Below, piece after piece: positions 45,543 through 55,718 of a stretch of DNA of 64,000 nucleotides. Origin of the DNA: Microbacterium sp. BLY (GTDB taxonomy: Bacteria; Actinomycetota; Actinomycetes; Actinomycetales; Microbacteriaceae); the NCBI RefSeq assembly GCF_017939615.1, contig NZ_JAGKSR010000001.1, positions 2,666,001 to 2,730,000 of the forward strand. Reading direction: 5' to 3'. Numbering within the stretch: the first letter of the stretch is position 1; each line of letters opens with the position of its first letter. A program made the position numbers and the translations under genes. Below the pieces are notes generated by a model. It was given only the letters and a program-made list of their open reading frames with translations, was not told the origin of the DNA and ran no database searches.

Positions 45543-46979
45543 ATGTCAGACACCGTCGTCGCCCCGCCTGGCGCCCCGAAGGACGCCGGTCTCCGCACCG
45601 GCGTCATGAGCGGGCCGGAGCTCGCCGCCCAGGCCATCGCCAACATCGCCCCCAGCGCCGTCATCGCCTTCACCGCGGCGGCCATCTTCCTCGGCGCCGG
45701 CAACGGCACCATCTACGCCTTCGCCCTCGCCACGATCGTGATCCTGTGCGTCGGCTACTGCGTGGTGGTGTTCGCCCGCAAACACGCATCCGCGGGGTCG
45801 CTCTACACGTACGTGTCGAAAGGCCTCGGCCCGTTCGGCGCCTTCCTCGCCGGCGTGACCCTGCTCATCGGCTGCTTCGGAATCGCCGCGGCCTCCCTCA
45901 GCGGCTCGGTCAGCTACATGGCGCAGTTCCTGAGCATGCTCGGCCTTCCGGCCCAGGGCCTCGGCTGGGACATCGGCCTCGCCATCGTGCTCGGCGGCCT
46001 CGCCACGCTGTTCACGATCCGCGGCATCCGCCTGTCCGCGCGGGTATCGCTCGTGCTTGAGCTCATCTCCGTCGGCATCATCCTCGTGCTGCTGATCGCC
46101 GCCCTCGCGTGGGCCGGGCCGGCCGCCTGGGATCCCGCGCAGGTGCTCGCCACCGGCTCCTCGTTCCAGGGGGTCGCGTCCGGCATGGTGCTCGGCATCC
46201 TCGGCTTCGTCGGCTTCTCGTCGGCGGATGCCCTGGGGCGTGAGGCGAAGGAGCCCTACAAGGCGATCCCCCGCGCCATCATGTGCAGCGCCCTCGGTGT
46301 CGGCGTCCTCTACGTGTTCGCCGCCTACACGCAGATCGCCGTGCTCGGTGACGACCTCGCCACCGCCGCGAGCCCGCTGGAGAGCATGTCCGCCCTCATC
46401 GGGATGCCGGGCTGGTTCGCCGCCGTCCTGACGTTCGGGGTCTCGGCCTCGTTCTTCGCGGTCGTCGTCGCCCCGCTGAACGTGATCGGACGCATCGTCT
46501 ACGTGATGGGCAAGGAGGGCGTGGTCGCGGAGCGGTTCGGCCGGACGCACGAGCAGCACCTCACCCCGCATCGCGTGCTCATCATCGCCGGGGCCGCGGC
46601 GGTCACGGTCGACATCGTGCTGCTGCTCGCCGGCGCCGCGACCGGTGACATCCTCGTCTGGGTCAACACCTGGGGCACCTACGGCTACATGGTCGCGTAC
46701 GCCCTCGTCGCCATCGCCTGTGTCGTCTACACGCAGCGGGCGAAGATGCGGAACGGACTCGTGAAGGTGTGCGCGACGGTGGCCGTCGTCACGATGGCGT
46801 ACGTCTTCTTCGCGAACGTCTGGCCGGTCCCGGCCTTCCCGTACAACGTGATCCCCTACGTGTTCCTCGCGGCCGTCGCCCTCGCCCTGACCCGGTACGC
46901 GTGGCTCGCCCGCCGCCGCCCGGACGTCATCGCCCGGATCGGCAACACCGAGACGAGCGCCATGGAGGGCGTCGGCTGA
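45543..46979 (+). CDS. APC family amino-acid/amine permease
   Basis: The 478-residue protein has 12 transmembrane helices and the APC features GSLYTYVSKGLGP and GFVGFSSADALGREAKEP. The latter is the amino-acid permease consensus in helix 6-8. CAGGAG lies 5 nt before the ATG. It is the transporter of the PucR-controlled unit; the substrate, probably an amine or amino alcohol, is inferred from context. Confidence 0.88.
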   Translation: MSDTVVAPPGAPKDAGLRTGVMSGPELAAQAIANIAPSAVIAFTAAAIFLGAGNGTIYAFALATIVILCVGYCVVVFARKHASAGSLYTYVSKGLGPFGAFLAGVTLLIGCFGIAAASLSGSVSYMAQFLSMLGLPAQGLGWDIGLAIVLGGLATLFTIRGIRLSARVSLVLELISVGIILVLLIAALAWAGPAAWDPAQVLATGSSFQGVASGMVLGILGFVGFSSADALGREAKEPYKAIPRAIMCSALGVGVLYVFAAYTQIAVLGDDLATAASPLESMSALIGMPGWFAAVLTFGVSASFFAVVVAPLNVIGRIVYVMGKEGVVAERFGRTHEQHLTPHRVLIIAGAAAVTVDIVLLLAGAATGDILVWVNTWGTYGYMVAYALVAIACVVYTQRAKMRNGLVKVCATVAVVTMAYVFFANVWPVPAFPYNVIPYVFLAAVALALTRYAWLARRRPDVIARIGNTETSAMEGVG

Positions 46980-46994
46980 TCGCCCCCACCCGTA

Positions 46995-47026
46995 CGAAGA
47001 GCCCCTCCGTCCGGAGGGGCTCTTCG
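46995..47026 (+). terminator. Terminator of the adh-permease operon
   Basis: A perfect 15-bp stem (CGAAGAGCCCCTCCG) with a 2-nt loop begins 15 bp after the permease stop. Confidence 0.88.
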
Positions 47027-47059
47027 CGTCCCGGGCACCGCCGGAAACAAGCCCCGGAC

Positions 47060-47097
47060 ATGAGAGAAGCCCCCTCCGAGGAGGGGGCTTCTCTCAT
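47060..47097 (-). terminator. Terminator of tRNA-Asn
   Basis: An 18-bp perfect stem (ATGAGAGAAGCCCCCTCC) with a 2-nt centre directly abuts the 3' CCA of tRNA-Asn on the minus strand. It is symmetric and can act in both directions, together with the hairpin at 46995. Confidence 0.88.
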
Positions 47098-47173
47098 TGG
47101 CTCCCCGGCTTGGACTCGAACCAAGAACCTGCCGGTTAACAGCCGGCTGCTCTGCCAATTGAGCTACCGAGGA
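47098..47173 (-). tRNA. tRNA-Asn (anticodon GTT)
   Basis: The 76-nt cloverleaf has acceptor arms TCCTCGG/CCGGGGA, a D arm with GCTCAATTGGCAGAGC, an anticodon stem CCGGC/GCCGG around CTGTTAA (GTT at 47140-47138), T-loop GGTTCGAGTCC and an encoded CCA. No integrated element adjoins the 3' end. Confidence 0.95.
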
Positions 47174-47270
47174 ATGTGCACCGCTGTGCGGGCAACTCGT
47201 CCAGCTTAGCAAACTCCGGAGCGTGCTCGTGACACCGGGGCGCCTTTCGCGGCCGTCGGGCGTGTCGCGT

Positions 47271-48044
47271 TCAGCGGCGGGAATCGGACTCCGCGTTGGG
47301 CACCCAGAGCAGGTCCTTGCCCACCCCGCGCGCCACCACATGCCCCCCGCGGAGCATGAGGGTCTCCGCGTTGAGCTCGCGGATGAAGTCGGCGTCGTTG
47401 GTGACGAGGAGAGCCGCCATGCCCTCCTCCTTGCGGCGTCGGGTGATCGCGTCGAAGACGACGGGTCGGACCTCGAGGTCGAGGTTGGCGAGGATCTCGT
47501 CGGCGATGAGCACCCGGGGCTCCAGGACGAACGACCGGGCGATCGCGACCCGCTGCCGCATCCCCGCACTGAGCTCGTACGGGAACTTCGCCGCCGTGCC
47601 GAGCGGCAGATGGAGTTCGTCGAGGAGCGTCGCCACCCGGATCGACAGCGCGCGCGTGTTGACGCGCCGCTCGCGGATGAGGATCGGCTCGGCGATGATC
47701 TCGTTGACCGTCAGTCGCGGCGGGAGATCGGCGCCCGCCCCCTGCGGCACGAAGCCGGTGCGGTACGTGAGCAGCCGGTGCTTGCGACCGGGACGACGGA
47801 TGTCGACCCCGCACACCTGCGCGCTGCCGCCCACGACCCGGACCGAGGGGTCGGTCGACCCGGCGAGAGCGGCGACGAGCGTCGACTTGCCCGAACCCGT
47901 GGGGCCGGCGACGCAGATCAGACCGCCGGGCGCGAGCGAGAAGGTCACCCCGTCGACGGCGCGATTGGGCGTCCCGTGGCCGATCCGGTCGATGACCAGA
48001 TCCGAGCACTCGATGGCGTTCGGGGATTCGGGCGTCCGGGGCAT
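47271..48044 (-). CDS. Orphan ABC ATP-binding protein with altered H-loop
   Basis: The 257-residue nucleotide-binding protein has Walker A GPTGSGKSTL, a Q-loop in VPQGAG, signature LSAGMRQRVAIARS (peptide/nickel-type) and Walker B VLIADEILANLD. The H-loop is LLVTNDAD, with Asn in place of the catalytic His. No permease is adjacent; it lies 36 bp after dnaG on the same strand. It resembles the DppD/DppF half-ATPases. Function unknown. CAGGAT lies 6 nt before the ATG. Confidence 0.78.
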   Translation of the reverse strand: MPRTPESPNAIECSDLVIDRIGHGTPNRAVDGVTFSLAPGGLICVAGPTGSGKSTLVAALAGSTDPSVRVVGGSAQVCGVDIRRPGRKHRLLTYRTGFVPQGAGADLPPRLTVNEIIAEPILIRERRVNTRALSIRVATLLDELHLPLGTAAKFPYELSAGMRQRVAIARSFVLEPRVLIADEILANLDLEVRPVVFDAITRRRKEEGMAALLVTNDADFIRELNAETLMLRGGHVVARGVGKDLLWVPNAESDSRR

Positions 48045-48080
48045 GTGTCCATCCTGCCGTCTCGCGTGCCGCCGCTCCGG

Positions 48081-49946
48081 TTACGACTCGGCGAAGAACC
48101 GCTGGCGCTCCACGTCGATGTCGCGCAGCCGCACCCGCAGCGCACGCCCGCCATCCGAATCCGCGGGGACACGCTGCACGGCACCCAGGAGCTCCTGCTT
48201 CTCGTGCTCCAGCTGGCGCAGCACGAGGCGCCGGGCGAGGTCGGTCGCGGAGGCCACGGCCCCCGCCTCGTCCCGCGCGGGGAACGGCGTCATCAGGAGT
48301 TCACCGGCGAGCGACCGATAGGGCTCGCGCACGCTGTTGACCGCGTCGGTCACCCATCCGGGCCGGCTGCGGTCGGGAGCGGCCGCGACCGCCTCGCGCA
48401 CCGCATCGAGTCCCGGCGTGCGGAACGGCTCGGCGAGGGCCCGCGTCAGCAGCGCCGCGTCGACCTGGTGTCCGTACTGCAGAGCCCCCATGAGCGCATC
48501 GCGCTCCACGGCGACGTCAGGCGAACGCGGGAGGCTCGCCAGCGTGACGGCGGCCACGACCGGGGCTCCCGTCGCGGGATCGACGCGCGGGGCGGACTCG
48601 CGACGCGTCGGCGGCGTGGTCTGGGCGCCGCGCGCGGCGCGTTCGACCTCCCCGTGCACCTCCGTCGGATCCATGCCGAGCCGCCGGGCGAGCACCCGTT
48701 CGTAGCCCGGACGCAGCAGTCGGTCCCGGATCTCGGCGACGATCGGCGCCGCGGCGCGCAACGCGCCGACCCGCCCCTCCACGGTGGCGAGATCGAAGCC
48801 CGCGAGCTTGCGGTCGATCGCGAACTCGAACATCGGCTGCTTGGCGTCCATCAGCCCGCGCACCGCCGCGTCCCCGCGTTGCAGCCGGAGGTCGCACGGG
48901 TCGAGGCCGTCCGGTGCGACCGCGACGAACGTCTGCGCGTTGAACCGGTCGTCCTCCGTGAACGCCCGCAGCGCGGCCTTCTGCCCCGCCTCGTCGCCGT
49001 CGAAGGTGAACACGACCTCGCCGGATGCGTTGTCGTCGCCCATGACCCGGCGGAGGACCTTGATGTGCTCCGCGCCGAAGGCGGTGCCACACGTCGCGAC
49101 CGCCGTCGTCAGGCCCGCCAGGTGGCAGGCCATCACGTCGGTGTACCCCTCCACGACGACGACGCGACGAGGGTCGCCGCGGGAGATGTCGCGCTTGGCG
49201 AGATCGAGCCCGTAGAGCACTTGGGCCTTCTTGTAGATCGGCGTCTCCGGGGTGTTCAGGTACTTCGGGCCCTGATCGTCGTCGAAGAGCTTGCGGGCGC
49301 CGAAGCCGATCGTCTGCCCCGACACATCCCGGATCGGCCACACCAGGCGCCCACGGAACCGGTCGTACACCCCGCGTTGCCCGGTCGAGACGAGCCCGGC
49401 GGTGCTCAGCTCCTCACGCGTGAAACCCTGCGCGGTGAGGGCCTTGAGCATGCCGTCCCAGCCCCGCGGGGCGAAGCCGACACCGAAGTGCGCCGCCGCC
49501 CCCGCGTCGAAACCGCGCTCACCGAGGAACCGGCGCGCGGCCTCGGCGTCCGGCGACAGCAGCTGGGAGCGGAAGAACTCCGCGGCGGCGGTGTTCGCCG
49601 CATAGAGGCGGCTGCGGCCGCTCGTCTCCGGCGCCGCGCCCCCGTCCTCGTAGTGCAGGGTGTAGCCGATGCGCCCGGCGAGCCGCTCGACCGCCTCCGT
49701 GAAGCTCACGTGATCCATCGCCCGCAGGAACGAGTAGACGTCTCCCGACTCCCCGCAGCCGAAGCAGTGGTAGTACCCGACCTGCTGACGCACGTGGAAG
49801 CTGGGGCTCTTCTCGTCGTGGAAGGGGCACAGGCCCTTGAGCGAGCCGACCCCCGCGGACTTCAGGGCGACGCGCTCCCCGACGATGTCGGCGATGTTCG
49901 TGCGGGCCTTGACCTCGTCGACGTCGGCCTGCCGGATGCGGGGCAT
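48081..49946 (-). CDS. dnaG: DNA primase
   Basis: The 621-residue primase has an N-terminal CHC2 zinc finger (Cys40, His43, Cys61, Cys64), an RNA-polymerase-like core and a TOPRIM domain with [11 protein letters not shown] and FTFDGDEAG. It synthesises primers for replication. The ATG overlaps the dgt stop, giving the dusB-dgt-dnaG order common in actinobacteria. Confidence 0.97.
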   Translation of the reverse strand: MPRIRQADVDEVKARTNIADIVGERVALKSAGVGSLKGLCPFHDEKSPSFHVRQQVGYYHCFGCGESGDVYSFLRAMDHVSFTEAVERLAGRIGYTLHYEDGGAAPETSGRSRLYAANTAAAEFFRSQLLSPDAEAARRFLGERGFDAGAAAHFGVGFAPRGWDGMLKALTAQGFTREELSTAGLVSTGQRGVYDRFRGRLVWPIRDVSGQTIGFGARKLFDDDQGPKYLNTPETPIYKKAQVLYGLDLAKRDISRGDPRRVVVVEGYTDVMACHLAGLTTAVATCGTAFGAEHIKVLRRVMGDDNASGEVVFTFDGDEAGQKAALRAFTEDDRFNAQTFVAVAPDGLDPCDLRLQRGDAAVRGLMDAKQPMFEFAIDRKLAGFDLATVEGRVGALRAAAPIVAEIRDRLLRPGYERVLARRLGMDPTEVHGEVERAARGAQTTPPTRRESAPRVDPATGAPVVAAVTLASLPRSPDVAVERDALMGALQYGHQVDAALLTRALAEPFRTPGLDAVREAVAAAPDRSRPGWVTDAVNSVREPYRSLAGELLMTPFPARDEAGAVASATDLARRLVLRQLEHEKQELLGAVQRVPADSDGGRALRVRLRDIDVERQRFFAES

Positions 49947-51331
49947 CAGTGCACGCCTTCAGCGACAGGGCGCCTCTCGACAGGGGTCCGCGCGCCGGGG
50001 CGCGCGTGACGCGGCGTCCAGATGCCGACCTCCGCGGGGTCGATCTCGCCGACCAGCCGGTTGTGCCAGTCGATCGCGCTCTGGTCCGTCAGACTCGCGA
50101 TCTGATCGACGACGACCCGCGCCCGCTCCGCATCGCTCTCCGCGGCGACGAAGTCGGCGGCGAATGCCGGCTCCAGCACATCGGCCCCGGCCGACCAGAG
50201 GGTGTCGGTCGACCACAGGGCGTCGGCCAGGCGCTTGAGCACCCGGCGCTGCTCCTTGTACACGCCCTTTCTCGCGTCGATCGTGACGATCGCCTGCCCC
50301 ATGATCCCCTTGAGGACGGCGATCTCGACCTCGACGACCCGCGGCACGATGACGTGGGCGTTGTAGCGGACCAGGGCGGTCCCCCCGAAGGCGTCACGCG
50401 TGGCGGAGACCGCCGCACGGGCGAACCGGCCGATGAGATCGCTGGTCAGGTTCTTGAGGCGGGCGAGGTCCTGCCGGGAGCGGTCGAACGAGGCGAGCCA
50501 CATCGGCTGCGAGGCGAGCCGGTAGAGCGCGTCGGCGAGCTCGTCGCGGGTGAAGTCGTAGCCCACCCACTGCTGGATCCGGCTGAGCAGCGCCTCGTGC
50601 GCCGCCGGGTCGGCCAGCTGGGCGACGTCGACGTAGCCGTTGACGATCGCGTCCTCGAAGTCGTGCACCGAATACGCGATGTCGTCGGACAGATCCATGA
50701 TCTCGGCCTCGATGCAGCGCAGGCGCCCCGGCGCCCCCTCGCGCATCCACCGGAACACCGCCTCGTCCTCCGGGTAGACGCCGAATTTGAGCCGTCCTCC
50801 GGGGTCGGGCACGGGGCTGTCGACCGTCCACGGGTACTTGCAGGTCGCGTCCAGGCTCGCGCGGGTCAGGTTCAGTCCCACCGAGGAGCCGTCGGCGTCG
50901 AGCACCTTCGCCTCCAGGCGGGTGAGGATGCGCAGCGACTGGGCGTTGCCCTCGAAGCCCCCGATCGCCTCGGCCCACTCGTTCAGCGCGCGCTCGCCGT
51001 TGTGACCGAAGGGCGGATGGCCGAGGTCGTGGCTCAGACATGCCGTGTCGACGACGTCGGCCGAGACACCGAGCGCCGCCGCGAGCTCCCGGCCGACCTG
51101 CGCCACCTCGAGCGAGTGGGTCAGGCGGTTGCGGGCGAAGTCCGCCGTGCTCGCCGGGCTCAGCACCTGGGTCTTGGCCGCGAGCCTCCGCAGCGCGGCG
51201 GAATGCAGCACCCGGGCGCGGTCGCGGGCGAAGTCGTCGCGCTCGGAACGGTGGGTCTCCGCGAAGAAGCGCTCCGCGTCGCGCACGTCATAGCCGTCGG
51301 CGCGAGAGCCGACCCGGGGGTCATCCGCCAC
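49946..51331 (-). CDS. dgt: Deoxyguanosinetriphosphate triphosphohydrolase-like protein
   Basis: The 461-residue HD-domain protein has the metal-binding motifs [12 protein letters not shown] and [13 protein letters not shown]. It hydrolyses dNTPs to deoxynucleoside and triphosphate. GTG 51331 is chosen (GGAGATCGAG upstream); an in-frame GTG at 51352 is possible. The start overlaps the end of dusB. Confidence 0.9.
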   Translation of the reverse strand: MADDPRVGSRADGYDVRDAERFFAETHRSERDDFARDRARVLHSAALRRLAAKTQVLSPASTADFARNRLTHSLEVAQVGRELAAALGVSADVVDTACLSHDLGHPPFGHNGERALNEWAEAIGGFEGNAQSLRILTRLEAKVLDADGSSVGLNLTRASLDATCKYPWTVDSPVPDPGGRLKFGVYPEDEAVFRWMREGAPGRLRCIEAEIMDLSDDIAYSVHDFEDAIVNGYVDVAQLADPAAHEALLSRIQQWVGYDFTRDELADALYRLASQPMWLASFDRSRQDLARLKNLTSDLIGRFARAAVSATRDAFGGTALVRYNAHVIVPRVVEVEIAVLKGIMGQAIVTIDARKGVYKEQRRVLKRLADALWSTDTLWSAGADVLEPAFAADFVAAESDAERARVVVDQIASLTDQSAIDWHNRLVGEIDPAEVGIWTPRHARPGARTPVERRPVAEGVH

Positions 51332-52475
51332 TGTTCTCGATCTCCGCTCCACGCATCATCTCCGAGGCCGACGACGCGAGCTCGCGCGACTCCAGCCACT
51401 TCTCCGGGAGGGCCGTCCGCTTCGGATGCCCCGCGCGTCCGCGCTGGCCCTCCGCGTCGGCACCGGGGTACGGGGCCGAGCGATCCAGTCGGCCCAGGAG
51501 ATCGTCGATCTCCTGCAGACTCGACGCCGTCGCGAGGCCCGTCCGGATGTCGCCGCCCACCGGATAGCCCTTGAAGTACCAGGACACGTGCTTGCGGATG
51601 TCGCGGCACCCGCGATCCTCGTCCTCGAAGAACTCGACGAGGAGTTCCGCGTGCCGCCGGAAGGCATCCGCGACGAAGCCGAGCGTCGCGTCGACCGTCT
51701 TGCCCTCTCCCCCGAAGGCGAGGGCGAGCTGACCGAAGAGCCACGGGCGTCCGAGACAGCCGCGGCCGACCACGACGCCGTCGCAGTCGGTCTCCGCCAT
51801 CATGCGCACCGCGTCGTCGGCCGACCAGATGTCGCCGTTGCCGAGCACCGGGATGCTGGTGACGGCCTGCTTCAGCTCGCCGATCGCACTCCAGTCCGCG
51901 TGGCCGGAGTAGAACTCGCTCGCGGTGCGGGCGTGCAGCGCGACCGCGGCGGCCCCCGCGTCCTCCGCGGCGCGGCCGGCGTCGAGGAACGTGAGGTGGT
52001 CGCGATCGATGCCCTTGCGCATCTTGACGGTGAGGGGGATGTCTCCCGCGGCCTTGACCGCCTGATCGACGATGTCCGCGAAGAGCCTCGACTTCCACGG
52101 CAGGGCGGCGCCGCCGCCCTTGCGGGTCACCTTCGGCACCGGGCAGCCGAAGTTGAGGTCGATGTGGTCGGCGTGATCCTCCGCGACGATGATGCGCACG
52201 GCCTCCGCGATCGTCTTCGGGTCGACGCCGTAGAGCTGGATGGAACGCGGCGTCTCCGACTCGTGGTGCCGGATCAGACGCATGGTCGTCTCATTGCGCT
52301 CGACCAGCGCGCGGGATGTGATCATCTCGCTCACGTACAGGCCGGCGCCGTACTCCCGGCACAGACGCCGGAACGCCGTGTTCGTGATGCCGGCCATGGG
52401 CGCGAGCACGACCGGCACGTCGAGGTCGATCGGGCCGATGCGGAGGGGGCGGGCGGGGGCGGTGGCGACAGTCAT
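51321..52475 (-). CDS. dusB: tRNA-dihydrouridine synthase
   Basis: The 384-residue flavoenzyme has LAPMAGITNTAFRRLC at the FMN site and LNFGCPVPKV with catalytic Cys111, plus GNGDIWSADDA. It reduces uridines in the tRNA D-loop. It is the first gene of the dusB-dgt-dnaG group. Confidence 0.95.
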   Translation of the reverse strand: MTVATAPARPLRIGPIDLDVPVVLAPMAGITNTAFRRLCREYGAGLYVSEMITSRALVERNETTMRLIRHHESETPRSIQLYGVDPKTIAEAVRIIVAEDHADHIDLNFGCPVPKVTRKGGGAALPWKSRLFADIVDQAVKAAGDIPLTVKMRKGIDRDHLTFLDAGRAAEDAGAAAVALHARTASEFYSGHADWSAIGELKQAVTSIPVLGNGDIWSADDAVRMMAETDCDGVVVGRGCLGRPWLFGQLALAFGGEGKTVDATLGFVADAFRRHAELLVEFFEDEDRGCRDIRKHVSWYFKGYPVGGDIRTGLATASSLQEIDDLLGRLDRSAPYPGADAEGQRGRAGHPKRTALPEKWLESRELASSASEMMRGAEIENSGG

Positions 52476-52534
52476 GACGTGTCCATTCTCCCAGACCCGG
52501 AGCCGGTGGGGATGCGGCGACCTAAGCTGTGCAT

Positions 52535-53029
52535 ATGACCGATTCCGCGCTCCGTTCCATCCCCTTCACCGACGCCCAGGGGCAGGAGAAGACTCTGGAC
52601 GATCTCGGCGCCGACGTGGTGCTCGTGGTGAACGTCGCCTCCAAGTGCGGCCTCACCCCGCAGTACGAGCAGCTCGAGGAGCTGCAGCGCCGGTTCGGCG
52701 ACCGCGGTTTCACCGTCGTCGGGTTCCCGTGCAACCAGTTCTTCGGTCAGGAGCCCGGGTCGGTCGACGAGATCCTCGAGTTCTGCTCCACCACGTACGG
52801 CGTCTCGTTCCCGGTGAACGACAAGGTCAAGGTCAACGGCAAGAACGCCGCCGAGCTATACAAGGCGCTCAAGGAGACTCCGGACGCCGGCGGCAAGGCC
52901 GGGCGGGTCGAGTGGAACTTCGAGAAGTTCCTCGTGCTGCCCGACGGCGACGTGCTGCGGTTCCGCCCGAAGCAGAAGCCCGACGCGCCGGAGATCGTCG
53001 AGGCCATCGAGGCGGCACTCACCCGCTGA
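52535..53029 (+). CDS. Glutathione peroxidase family protein (Cys type)
   Basis: The 164-residue thioredoxin-fold peroxidase has the peroxidatic Cys38 in NVASKCGLTPQY, VVGFPCNQFFGQEPG and WNFEKF, the complete catalytic set with Cys in place of Sec. In actinobacteria these use thioredoxin or mycothiol-linked reductants. ATG 52535 is preceded by TAAGCT (52523-52528) with 6 nt, so leaderless; GTG 52529 would be upstream. Confidence 0.92.
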   Translation: MTDSALRSIPFTDAQGQEKTLDDLGADVVLVVNVASKCGLTPQYEQLEELQRRFGDRGFTVVGFPCNQFFGQEPGSVDEILEFCSTTYGVSFPVNDKVKVNGKNAAELYKALKETPDAGGKAGRVEWNFEKFLVLPDGDVLRFRPKQKPDAPEIVEAIEAALTR

Positions 53030-53122
53030 ACCCGGACCGTTCACCTGCCGGTCCCTCCGTCGACACTTCGCCTCCCTAGTCTCGCCGCGGCGATACGCGC
53101 CCGGAGACGAAGGAGACCACGC

Positions 53123-54319
53123 ATGCCCGACCGACTGCCCCTCAGCCGGCGAACAGTCCTCACCGCGGGAGCGCTCGGCGCGCTCGGCACCGCGCTCCCC
53201 CTCGGCACGACTGCCGCCACGGCGGACACGGTCGCGGCCGCGCCCGGTGCGGGCCCCGCACGCGCCCTGCGGTTCCGCGCCGCCGGCACGTTCCGCGTCG
53301 TCCAGTTCAACGACACCCAGGACGACGAGCGCACGGACCGCCGCACCGTCGAGCTGATGGGGAAGGTGCTCGACCGGGAGAAGCCGGACTTCGTCGTCAT
53401 CAACGGCGACGTCATCACGGGCGGATGCGAGACGAGGCTCGCGGTGAAGCAGGCGATCAACAACGTGGTCAGCCCGATGGAGTCCCGCCGCATCCCGTGG
53501 GCCGTCACGTTCGGCAACCACGACGAGGACTCGCTGCCGCAGTCCGGCGTCGACGAGGCGGGGATGCTGAAGATCTACCGCTCCTACGAGTACAACGTCA
53601 ACGCCGAGAACACCCGCGGGGTGACGGGCACGAGCAACACGATCGTGACGATCGGCTCCGCGGCGAAGAAGAACCGCGAGGCGTTCGCCCTCTGGCTGAT
53701 GGACTCCGGCCGTTACGCACCGGACGCCATCGCCGGACAGGACTTCGCCGGCTACCCGGCATGGGATTGGCTGCGCATGGACCAGGTGGCCTGGTACCGC
53801 GACCAGTCCCAGCGGCTGGAACAGCGTCGGGGGCGCAAGGTCCCGGGCCTCATGTTCCTGCACATCGCGCTCTGGGAGCATCGGTTCATGTGGTGGGGCG
53901 GAGTGAACACCCGCACGGCAGCCGATGCCGCCCGCGGCAAGGCCCGCCACGGCATCGTCGGGGAGCGCAATGAGGATGAGTGCCCCGGGCCGTTCAACTC
54001 GGGGATGTTCAACGCGATCCTCGAGCGGGGAGACGTGAAGGGCGTGTTCGTCGGGCATGACCACGTCAACGATTACATGGGCGACTACTACGGCGTCCTG
54101 CTCGGCTACGCTCCCGGAACCGGCTTCGGTGCGTACGGCCTCGACGGCGCGGAACGGAACCGCCTGCGCGGCGCCCGCGTCTTCGAGCTGACGGAGACGG
54201 GCGACGAGGTCGCGATCGCGACCCGCGTCGTCTACGCCCGGGACCTCGGCATCGACCTCACCGCGAACGATCAGCCGATGGAGCCGCTGCCGCTGGCTCC
54301 GCGTCAGCAGCGTCTCTGA
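53123..54319 (+). CDS. Tat-exported metallophosphoesterase
   Basis: The 398-residue protein begins with a Tat signal (LSRRTVLTAGA, RR at 9-10) and has the metallophosphoesterase motifs NDTQD, INGDVI, FGNHDED, HIAL and GHDHVND that bind two metal ions. It is exported folded and probably hydrolyses phosphodiesters or phosphate esters outside the cell. AAGGAG precedes the ATG. It is followed by a strong terminator. Confidence 0.88.
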   Translation: MPDRLPLSRRTVLTAGALGALGTALPLGTTAATADTVAAAPGAGPARALRFRAAGTFRVVQFNDTQDDERTDRRTVELMGKVLDREKPDFVVINGDVITGGCETRLAVKQAINNVVSPMESRRIPWAVTFGNHDEDSLPQSGVDEAGMLKIYRSYEYNVNAENTRGVTGTSNTIVTIGSAAKKNREAFALWLMDSGRYAPDAIAGQDFAGYPAWDWLRMDQVAWYRDQSQRLEQRRGRKVPGLMFLHIALWEHRFMWWGGVNTRTAADAARGKARHGIVGERNEDECPGPFNSGMFNAILERGDVKGVFVGHDHVNDYMGDYYGVLLGYAPGTGFGAYGLDGAERNRLRGARVFELTETGDEVAIATRVVYARDLGIDLTANDQPMEPLPLAPRQQRL

Positions 54320-54330
54320 GGGCGGACGGC

Positions 54331-54370
54331 GACGACGGCGGGGACCCCGACCCGGGTCCCCGCCGTCGTC
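54331..54370. terminator. Bidirectional terminator
   Basis: A 16-bp perfect stem (GACGACGGCGGGGACC) with an 8-nt loop lies between the convergent genes ending at 54319 and 54383. Confidence 0.9.
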
Positions 54371-54382
54371 CGTCGGCCGGTG

Positions 54383-55057
54383 TCAGGCCTCGACCGCGTC
54401 AGCGCGCTGCGACCACAGGTCGCGGATCACGTTCTCGAACGCGGCCGGCGGCTGGGCGCCGCTGATGCCGTACTGCCCGTCGACCACGAAGAACGGCACA
54501 CCCTGGATCCCGTAGGCGCGGGCCTGGGCCTGGTCGCGCCGCACGTCGGGGAGGTACTGCTCGCTCTCGAGTGCGGCGCGGGCACGGTCGGCGTCGAGTC
54601 CGACCTCGGCGGCCAGCGCCACGAGGTCGTCGATGCGCCCCACGTGCTTGCCCTCCGTGAAGTACGCGGACATGAGCCGCTCCTCCATCTCGTGCTGTCG
54701 GCCCTCCGCCTTCGCGAAGTGGAGCAGTTCGTGCGCCTTCACCGTGTTCGTGTGCTGCAGGAGGTCGAACCGGTACTGCAGTCCGGCGTCGGCGGCGACG
54801 TTCGTGACGTTCGCCAGCATCTGCTCGACCTGCTCCCGCGGCATCCCCTTGTGACCGGCGAGGAAGTCGACCTCGTCGCCGTGGAAGTCGACGGGCGTGT
54901 CCGGCGAGAGCTCGAACGAATGGAACGTGACGGTGACCTGCGGGGCATCCTCGTCGGCGGCGACCGCTTCGAGACCCTTCTCGAGGTTGCGCTTGCCGAT
55001 GTAGCACCAGGGGCAGGCGATGTCGGACCAGATGTCGATGGAGATGGGTTCAGTCAC
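54383..55057 (-). CDS. DsbA family oxidoreductase, FrnE-like
   Basis: The 224-residue thioredoxin-like protein has the active-site CPWC at 15-18 in DIACPWCYIGKR, the inserted helical domain and a cis-Pro in IQGVPFFVV. It has no signal peptide, so it is cytoplasmic, as for the FrnE/2-hydroxychromene isomerase-like branch. GTG 55057 was chosen; 55072 is also in frame. Confidence 0.88.
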   Translation of the reverse strand: MTEPISIDIWSDIACPWCYIGKRNLEKGLEAVAADEDAPQVTVTFHSFELSPDTPVDFHGDEVDFLAGHKGMPREQVEQMLANVTNVAADAGLQYRFDLLQHTNTVKAHELLHFAKAEGRQHEMEERLMSAYFTEGKHVGRIDDLVALAAEVGLDADRARAALESEQYLPDVRRDQAQARAYGIQGVPFFVVDGQYGISGAQPPAAFENVIRDLWSQRADAVEA

Positions 55058-55109
55058 ACTCGGAGCAACCACCGATCGTCCCGACGTATTCCGTCGTTAG
55101 AATCCTCTG

Positions 55110-55718
55110 ATGCTCTCCGCCGACGACCCCCTCCCCTTCCGCCCGCAGCGCGTCCTCGTCGCCGGCGTGACCGGATCGGGAAAGACGACGCTGGCCGGAC
55201 GGCTCGCAGCCCTGTGGGATCTGCGCCACGTCGAGATCGATGCGCTCTTCCACGGTCCGGAGTGGACGCCGCGTCCGGAGTTCCTCGACGACGTGCGCGC
55301 GTTCGCGGCCGAGGACCGCTGGGTGACCGAGTGGCAGTACACGAGCAAGGGCACCGACGCGATCCTCACGCCTCGCGCACAGCTCGCGGTCTGGCTCGAC
55401 TACCCCTGGCCGGTCGTGCGGACGCGCCTCCTCCGGCGCACGCTCCGGCGCAGCGTCATGCGCACCCGGTTGTGGAACGGCAACGTCGAGAAGCCCATCT
55501 GGCGGATGCTCCGGGGCACGCCGGAGGAGAACATCCTCGCGTGGCAGAAGGCCACGCTGCACAAATGGGCCGAGCGCTTCCCCGAGGTGCAGGAGCGCTT
55601 CCCGCACCTCGTGATCGTCCGTCTGACGCACCCGCGCGAGACGGAGCGGTGGTTGCGCGCTCAGGCCGAGGTCGGGGTGTCCACGGCACCGCCGAAGCGC
55701 CGGTCGCGCGAGAGGTAG
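55110..55718 (+). CDS. P-loop kinase-like protein (AAA family, adenylate-kinase-like)
   Basis: The 202-residue protein has Walker [13 protein letters not shown] (Lys25) and a distal [11 protein letters not shown], resembling the topology-modulation/FlaR-like nucleoside-kinase group in actinobacteria. Substrate unknown. TAGAAT (55098-55103) ends 6 nt before the ATG. The 3' end overlaps the convergent uppS by 58 bp. Confidence 0.8.
   Translation: MLSADDPLPFRPQRVLVAGVTGSGKTTLAGRLAALWDLRHVEIDALFHGPEWTPRPEFLDDVRAFAAEDRWVTEWQYTSKGTDAILTPRAQLAVWLDYPWPVVRTRLLRRTLRRSVMRTRLWNGNVEKPIWRMLRGTPEENILAWQKATLHKWAERFPEVQERFPHLVIVRLTHPRETERWLRAQAEVGVSTAPPKRRSRER

Noticed and set aside
47098-47173. tRNA-Asn as an integration site for a mobile element.
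   Set aside because: No integrase and no direct repeat of the tRNA 3' end are visible; normal genes lie on both sides.
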